DNA from: Rheum nobile
Lineage: Eukaryota; Streptophyta; Magnoliopsida; Caryophyllales; Polygonaceae
DNA length: 64,000 nucleotides
Direction of reading: 5' to 3'
NCBI GenBank assembly: GCA_027886185.1
Contig: WOAB01000596.1
Span: forward strand, 682,001 to 746,000
The notes beneath the pieces were generated by a model. The model was not told the origin of the DNA. It saw only the letters and a program-made list of their open reading frames with translations, and made no database searches. The stretch's first letter is position 1. The number at the start of each line of letters is the position of its first letter. A program made the translations under genes and the position numbers. Shown piece after piece: positions 57,821 through 64,000 of the stretch.

Positions 57821-58951
57821 CTAAACCTGGGGTCGATTGTTCTGGTTAACAGACCCTTGGTGTAACTCCGTTTCTTTCTGCTCCCCTTGTCGACAGAACT
57901 TCTGCATATGACCTTCCCTTCCACAGCCAAAGCATACTCTCCTTTCCTGCTGACACACACTGCTCTTATGCCCAATTGTGCCACAATTATAGCACTGGAT
58001 CAGACTCTTGCCCTGACCCAACTGTTGTGTTGACCCTCCTTGAGTCATATCCGTCTTTGCTTTGCTAGACTTGACAAAGTTAGATGGTGGCACGGGACGT
58101 TTAAATCCACTTGCCTGAGATTGATTTTGCATCAACTTTTGATGATTACGTTTCTTCATCGACTCCTCTAGAGTCACCTCCACTTTATAAGATGCATCCA
58201 CGTACTGTTCCAAAGTAGAGCATCCGTGAAGCACCATCCATGGCTTATTATCTGGGCTCATCCACTCGTGGAAATGCCAGAATTTATGTTCTTCGCTAGA
58301 CACATCTGATCCAGCGTATTGCAATAGGTGATGAAACTTGGTCGAAAGTTCATTCACTGTTAATCCTTCCGTCTTCGGATAGAGGAATTCCTTGTGTTTC
58401 TCATCCCTCATAGCACGAGAGAAGAAACGGTCGGTCATTTTGGCTTTGAACATTCTCCAGTTCAATCCTGGATGATCAGCTAGTCTGGTGCTTTCCCACC
58501 ATTCACTAGCTTCCTCTTTCAGATGGAGAGAAGCAATATGCACCTTCTCAGCTTCAGTGCATTCAATGTTGCGGAACAACCGTTCCAGGTGTGAGAACCA
58601 ATATGCTATTTTGACTGGTTCTTCCTTTCCATCGTAGCTGTCAGGCCTCATAGAGTTTATGGCCTTCTGTGCACGGACATAATTGCCTCCATTCCTGACC
58701 ACCTCTTCTCGATGTACTTGGACATTTGGTTCCACAACTCTAGGAATCACTAGAGGAATTGGCACATCTTGTGCTTGAGGCGCAACTGGTCGCAGGATAT
58801 CGGTGACTGCCTGTACCACCATTCCCCGAATTGCCTCAATTGTTGCTGCATCAAATGCCATTGGAGCATTGACCTGAGCTTGGTCACTGCCTCCTGAATT
58901 GTTGTGAGCAATAGACTCTTGTTCTTCCACAGGGTTTGCAGTATTCACCAT
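57821..58951 (-). pseudogene. chromovirus gag, copy 2
   Basis: Near-full frame from MVNTANPVEEQ at 58951 (or the Met at 58966) to 57821. It has the same core and the same two knuckles as copy 1, and retains the segment FKRPVPPSNFVKSSKAKTD that copy 1 lost. An extra G near 57832 shifts the last part, so the tail reads on in another frame. With about 375 residues it is close to the usual gag length for this group. Confidence 0.88.
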
Positions 58952-59540
58952 CTGCTTACCGATCATATTCCAAGTATTTTATACATTAATATATTTCCAA
59001 TATATTTAATGTAATAAAATTGACTTGGAATAGATCAAACTTGGTAAATTTTCATGGATGAATTCAAACCGAGTTGATAGCTCTGACAACAAAGCCCTAG
59101 GAAAGGGAACTGCTAAACTTAGAACATATTCCTTTTCCTCAATGTCCTTCCTCGGTTCTGTCTCAGGAACCTTGGTCTATCGGACACTACTTCTACCGAC
59201 TCAGAGAGTACGGTCTTCACCTTCTCGGTGGACTACTAGGTTCTACAACCTCAAAGCATAACGAGAGAATCGGGAACTCAAGCCTATCTAGAGATTCGTC
59301 ATCTCGGCTTCTTCTGAGTTCCTCTGAAGAAAACAGAACGCACCCATATCTCACGGGCAACGAGAAAAGAATTAGTCTTTCTAGATATGGAAGCAACTTC
59401 CTATATCAGACTAGAGAGAAGGCATGACTATGAACGGTTTGAAATTTGTACCGTTTTGAAAATTCAGAGCCCTTGAAAATACTTTTCAATTTAAAACGAG
59501 GTAAATGGTTTTCAAATACCCAACCGCTTTACAAACTTTT

Positions 59541-59553
59541 GGCTCTGATACCA
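59541..59553 (-). promoter_or_regulatory. primer binding site of the composite element
   Basis: Minus strand TGGTATCAGAGCC, four bases from the LTR-c end. It is the only PBS kept in the composite, so LTR-c is the true 5' LTR. Confidence 0.88.
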
Positions 59554-61624
59554 AATCTATAACACCCCCAAATCATAACCCATTTGGAAAGGTATTACGC
59601 CAGTGACCTCGGTGTTCCTTACCGAAGTCACCCAAGGCTTTACCGGTTTAAACACAATCATGAAACACAAATGATACAAAATCATTGTAATACTTAATTA
59701 AAACATGAATCCCGGGATTACATCCCAATCCCGAATAAGACAATATACAGAGTTAAATCAAACACAGCGGAAGTCTTTCTTAAAATATTACAAAAAGGGT
59801 TGTGATCTCTGTGATCACCTGCCCAAGGATCTCAACCTGATTAAATCATTAAAACATCAAACAAACATCATCTTCATAGTCAATCTAGTCTCCTCATATC
59901 TGCGTTCTATCTGATGTGCCGAATCGAACGGATGACACCAGCCAACCATGCAGAGAACAATTACGGTTGGTTAGTCTAATGAAAGACTATGCAAGGGTAC
60001 AAAGCAGAGTGGTTCGAAGTAGTCGTATTAGGTTATACTCATCGTTTCTCGAAATAATAACCGATAACGATAGTCAACCACCATACTTCTACTGGAATAT
60101 ATCAAAAGACATGATCAAGAGAAGACTCCAACGGAATGAGTCTTATAGGAATATCCAAGAGAAGACTCCAAAACTTGAGTCTTTCGGAAACATGACAATT
60201 GTCTGGAACATTATAGTTTCATATGTATATACATAACGTTAAAAACTGACTGAGATGCTTCGGTTCACGACCAACCTCACCGTATAATGCGAATCACCGC
60301 ATGATACGACTCTAGATTGGAAAGAGAACGTACTATATTCAAGTCTAAACGAGTTTTCCTAGCCGCACTATTACTTAGCTGCGTTACTCGTCGAGGTATA
60401 TTAATCATGTGCGAACCTACGGCACTTATCTTATTTAATTCCAAAACACATAATTACATTATAAAATTTTAGGATCAACTCGTCCCGAGACGAGAGATCT
60501 TTTGGGAACACTCCCAAGATTTGTGACGTGTTTAAGTGCACCACCTCTTCACCCGAGTAAAGAGGTAGGTCATGACCATCAATTGGTATTAGGTGGGGAC
60601 GAGCCACCTCTCTACCTGATTATAAAGAAACGACCTGGACTCCAGGGCCCTCAGTGACGTTCCTACGAATACTCGTTCTAACTAACAGTTCAGAACCAGT
60701 CAAATAATCATATTAAAGCCATCACGGCTAACATCATAGATATATTCAATCTAGGTATATATATATATATAATAGCGTTGTTATAGCAGATATACAACCT
60801 ATTATAATATCCATTTTAATTTCCAAAATAGTTTCATAAATTATTCCCAGACATGAACAATGATCAATCCAAATTAATTAACAATTAAGCAATTGATATT
60901 AATGGAAATATGGAATGATAAGCAAGAGTGAACCGCCACTTGCCTTAGATCCGACGAAAGCTTCGCACGTTTAGAATTAAAGGGTTTCCGAGTCTGGAAC
61001 GGGAACAGATCCAGGATAATAAATCCATATGGAATGACCCATAACAAGACCCTAAATTAGATTTATATCTATATATACGAATCTAATGGAATACGAAACG
61101 AATCAAGGAACCAAGCTTCGATCCATGCCCTAAACACCCAAAACACACACTCGGCACCATGAACCATGCTTGCCGTAGGGTGCGGCGGTCATGGGGCGCG
61201 CGGGGTGCGGTGCACAGGCAGGGCGAAAGATAGCAGTGGCAACGAGGAGAACTCACCAAATCGACCCCTTTAGGCTTCGATTCTTCTTGGTTCGAGTCTA
61301 CCACCCTCTTAAGCTACCAACAAGCTCTAAGAACCTCCTGAAAACGGATCGAAACAAGGTCGAGATGACCACCACAAATCGGGTTCAAAGTTCAGCAAAA
61401 ATCATGAATTTCAGAGGTTGAAAACAGTGAGCTTCAGGGTTTTTCTTACCAACTTTCGATCGACTTATACTTCGAATCGATCTTGGCTAATCTTCTCACC
61501 CTTTTAAGCTACAAACCACCTTCCAGATTCAACTTCTATCTGCTCGAACGAATGACAGAATCGTTCACAAACCGAGCTCGAGAAGTTCAGCTTAGAGTGC
61601 TGATTTCTGGGTTTTTGACAGCAG

Positions 61625-62220
61625 AAGATGGTGAGGAGCCGACTTCTGGCTTCTTTCACGACTTTGCCTCTCCTTTTATAGGCAAACCATGAAGAGCCTT
61701 ATGAAGACCAAGTACCCCATGAGGTGTACCAGCTAGGCCAATAGCCCCGGTGAGTCACCTAAGCTAGTTTTCCAGCCGTGCCAAAATGCTTGCCAGATGC
61801 TGAATTTCTGGGCTTTTGATAGAAGAAGATGGTGAGGAGCCGACTTCTGGCTTCTCTCACGACTTCGCCTCTCTTTTATAGGCAAACCACGAAGAGCCTT
61901 ATGAAGACAAGTACCCCATGAGGTGTACCAGCTAGGCCAATCCCCGGTGAGTCACCTAAGCTAGTTTTCCAGCCGTGCCAAAATGCTTGCCAGATGCTGA
62001 ATTTCTTGGCTTTTGACAGAAGAAGATGGTGAGGAGCCGACTTCTGGCTTCTCCCACGACTTCGTCTCTTCATTTATTGGCAAACCACAAAGACTAATCT
62101 GAAGACAAGTATAACAAGGGTCTCCAAGCTAGGCCAAGTAGCCCGATGAGTCATCCAAGCTAGTTTCCAGCTGCCTCAAGTTGGCTTGCAAGTTGCTGAA
62201 ATGTTTGCTGATTTTTGGCT
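61625..62220 (-). repeat. triplicated promoter unit in LTR-c (about 200 bp)
   Basis: AAGATGGTGAGGAGCCGACT recurs at 61625, 61826 and 62023 (spacing 201 and 197). Each unit has the TTTTATAGG / TATA region, the AGGTGT-CCAGCTAGGCC block and the GTGAGTCACCTAAGCTAG block. The third is more diverged. Confidence 0.88.
61672..61880 (-). promoter_or_regulatory. duplicated TATA boxes of LTR-c
   Basis: TATAAAAGG at 61672-61680 and TATAAAAGA at 61872-61880 on the minus strand, one per promoter unit. The third unit has only CAATAAATG. Confidence 0.6.
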
Positions 62221-62475
62221 AAGGCATGGGCGAATTCCCACTTTGCCCTTATTTACCTTAAGTGGTAAATTTTACTTAACCCCGGGTTAAATATATTTGT
62301 ACACGAACAATCATTTAACCCAAAAATACGTTAACTGTATTTTATATTCCTCAGAAAAATATTAGAGAAGCCAAACATTACACAGAATGTTCGTATCTCT
62401 TCAAAATTAATCTGACTAGCAATATGTCTTAAGAAAAATTCAAAATTTATTCGTACAAATATACGGGATATTACA

Positions 62476-62480
62476 AGGAA
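62476..62480. repeat. target site duplication AGGAA (right)
   Basis: Right partner of 51623-51627, after the terminal TATTACA. Confidence 0.9.
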
Positions 62481-64000
62481 AGTAAAAATCATATAGCAAA
62501 TCTTTTCATATTTTATATATGTCAGTAGTCTACAGTTGAATGGTAATTCCCTTCATTCTCAAAATTATTGTGTTATCAATCAAAGTGAGTATACCTATGC
62601 AAACACTGAATTAGGGAAAATAGGGAGACAAGTGTTATTATTGGTGGTTCATATAACTTTGAAATGGTTACACAATGTAACTCTTCTATTTTTATTATGT
62701 TACAATTATGGTCCCATAATCTAACACATAATGGTTCTACCAAAATGTAACTCGAATCATGCACTATAAGATTTTTGATATAACTAAGTACATTAATGTG
62801 TTACTATTTAGCATCCATATAATCGTAATAAGTATTATTTCTGTGTGTCATAGTATTAACCATGAAGTGGATTTTACAAGTAAATATCAAAGGTAAGTGT
62901 TTATTTTTGTGTTTCATGATGTAGTAAGTTTATTATTTCTTTATAACATGCTCTCTATTATAGGAATTGAGAAGCTTGTCTATTATCAAGAAGACTGTAT
63001 CTGAAAAGATGGTGAAAGGAACCAAAAAAAATTGTGGCACGAATTGGAATTGCACACTTTTGTGAATGGTCATACTCTTTTCTACTGATTAGCTTATCAC
63101 TTTTCATTGCAGGTTGTGAAATTCAGAAAACATTGATGGAGACGCTAAACCAGGTATATGGTTTTGATCGATTCGGGATGCCACGTAGGAGGTAGTTGCT
63201 ATTTTGATGTGGAAACTCTTTTCTAGAGTTGTCCATAATTAGGAAATTCTCCCTCCATTTGATGTAATCTGACTAGGTGGAGTTTGTCTATTCCAATCGC
63301 AGGTGCATTGACAACTACTAGGACCTTACTACTGGCTTAACAAGTTTCAGATAAGGTCAGAAGCAAATGCGAGCTTGTGTAGTAGTTCAAGGTGCTACGA
63401 TAGCACCTATGTGGGGACGTCTCCTATTATGGAGATCGATTCCCCAAATTCTCCACCTTTTGAGTTAGGTGAAGTAATCTGCATGGCCAATGAATTTTTC
63501 TTCTCTTATCTTGATAATGTATAACTATCAATTCAATCTTCATGCTTCACCTTTAGTCAATTTAATGTGTTGCTACTCGGCCTTTCAATCTTCTTTTTCT
63601 GGTTCTTTTGCATCCAATCCTTGACTATTCGTCTTTTAATTGCTGCAAATTTGTTTGATAGATGATTTTCTTCTAATCATATAGTATGGTAGGCAGACCA
63701 CTACTAAAGTTCCTCTATTATTGTGTAAGCCGCATACAGGGGAAATGTTGTGAATGTGTTTTTCTAGATGGTGTGCAATGTAGTGTTGTTAGCTATAGCT
63801 CATGTGAAGGCAATTCTTTTCCAAATCAAGATTGTGACTTTATTATAGTTCATCGCAATGACAGGTAATTAAAAATCATTTAGCAAATCTTTTCATTATT
63901 TTATATATGTCAGTAGTCTACAGTTGAATGGTAATTCCATTCATTCTCAAAATTAGTTGTTTATCAATCAAAGTGATTATACCTATGCAAACACTGAATT
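62476..64000 (+). repeat. monomer 13 right part and partial monomer 14
   Basis: The unit continues with several single-base losses (for example GTGTTATTATTG, GATGTAGTAAGTTT) that make it about 6 bp short. Monomer 14 starts at 63585 and runs off the edge. These indels are commoner here than in monomers 7-12. Confidence 0.9.

Larger units (their letters stand above)
51628..62475 (-). mobile_element. composite three-LTR Tekay/Del-like gypsy element
   Basis: A 10,848-bp insertion with one TSD pair. In plus order: LTR-a (51628-52806, internally deleted), internal region 1 (52807-55070), LTR-b (55071-57030, one end missing), internal region 2 (57031-59557), full LTR-c (59558-62475). Both internal regions run on minus and contain only gag, a protease remnant and an RNase H remnant. 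RT fingers/palm and integrase-chromodomain are absent from both. Gag and LTR features fit the chromovirus Tekay/Del group. The structure implies recombination between LTRs of a pre-shortened element. Confidence 0.88.
59558..62475 (-). repeat. LTR-c (full 5' LTR, 2918 bp)
   Basis: Plus-strand ends are TATAACACCCCC (TG mutated to TA) and GGGATATTACA. It contains paired GC-rich GGGGTGCGG motifs near 61180-61215, short hairpins (CTCGTCCCGAGACGAG at about 60480) and three tandem promoter units of about 200 bp. The length is large for Tekay but within reach of that group. Confidence 0.9.
34591..64000 (+). repeat. tandem array of 1405-bp monomers (14 seen), interrupted at 51623
   Basis: A fixed landmark (GGT[G/T]CTACGATAGCACC) recurs at 35811, 37216, 38621, 40026, 41431, 42709, 44114, 45519, 46924, 48329, 49734, 51139 and 63391. 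The spacing is exactly 1405 bp except 1278 for one shortened unit and 12252 across the inserted element. Monomers start, by my phase, at 34591, 36011, 37416, 38821, 40226, 41631, 42909, 44314, 45719, 47124, 48529, 49934, 51341 and 63585. The first is the most diverged and the last is cut by the window edge. Each contains an Rpt4-like exon fragment, intron-like flanks and a hairpin. Confidence 0.97.

Overview
The window is plant nuclear DNA, probably from a eudicot. Almost every recognisable coding remnant belongs to a transposable element of a plant lineage: SIRE-type and other Ty1/copia elements, a Tat-lineage Ty3/gypsy element, a Tekay/Del-like chromovirus, a plant L1 LINE with an RNase H domain, and Tourist-like and Mutator-like MITEs. 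I see no intact host gene, tRNA or rRNA. The species cannot be named from the sequence.

Layout. (1) 1-7871: a SIRE-like copia element on the minus strand. Its reverse transcriptase is deleted and its 5' LTR is split by a 2.37-kb solo LTR of a chromovirus-like gypsy family (4734-7099, TSD TATAC). (2) 7872-11483: AT-rich DNA with a GGGTC-rich repeat, a Tourist-like MITE (TSD TTA), a degenerate short tandem repeat and a fold-back Mutator-like MITE (10-bp TSD). (3) 11484-24530: a second copia element on the plus strand. It is split inside its protease by a 9.34-kb Tat-lineage gypsy element (12399-21742, TSD GTTCT), which carries an antisense, intron-containing accessory gene. (4) 24531-31150: spacer with a hairpin, a CACTA-like terminus, a scrambled third copia fragment, a second GGGTC-type repeat in the opposite orientation, and a 5'-truncated LINE. 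(5) 31450-34590: a pyrimidine- and GT-rich region built from several local duplications. (6) 34591-64000: a tandem array of 1405-bp monomers, 14 seen in whole or part. It is interrupted by a 10.85-kb composite chromovirus-like element with three LTRs and two internal regions but only one TSD pair (51628-62475, TSD AGGAA).

The most unusual object is the 1405-bp array. Each monomer carries a short splice-site-flanked segment whose translation matches the conserved Rpt4 (26S proteasome AAA-ATPase) block after the Walker B region. The array therefore looks like a satellite derived from a captured gene fragment. The later monomers form a 2810-bp dimeric higher-order repeat, which indicates recent homogenisation. 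The array runs off the right edge.

Nothing here works as a gene system. The story is one of nested insertion, recombination between LTRs, internal deletion of pol, and tandem amplification.
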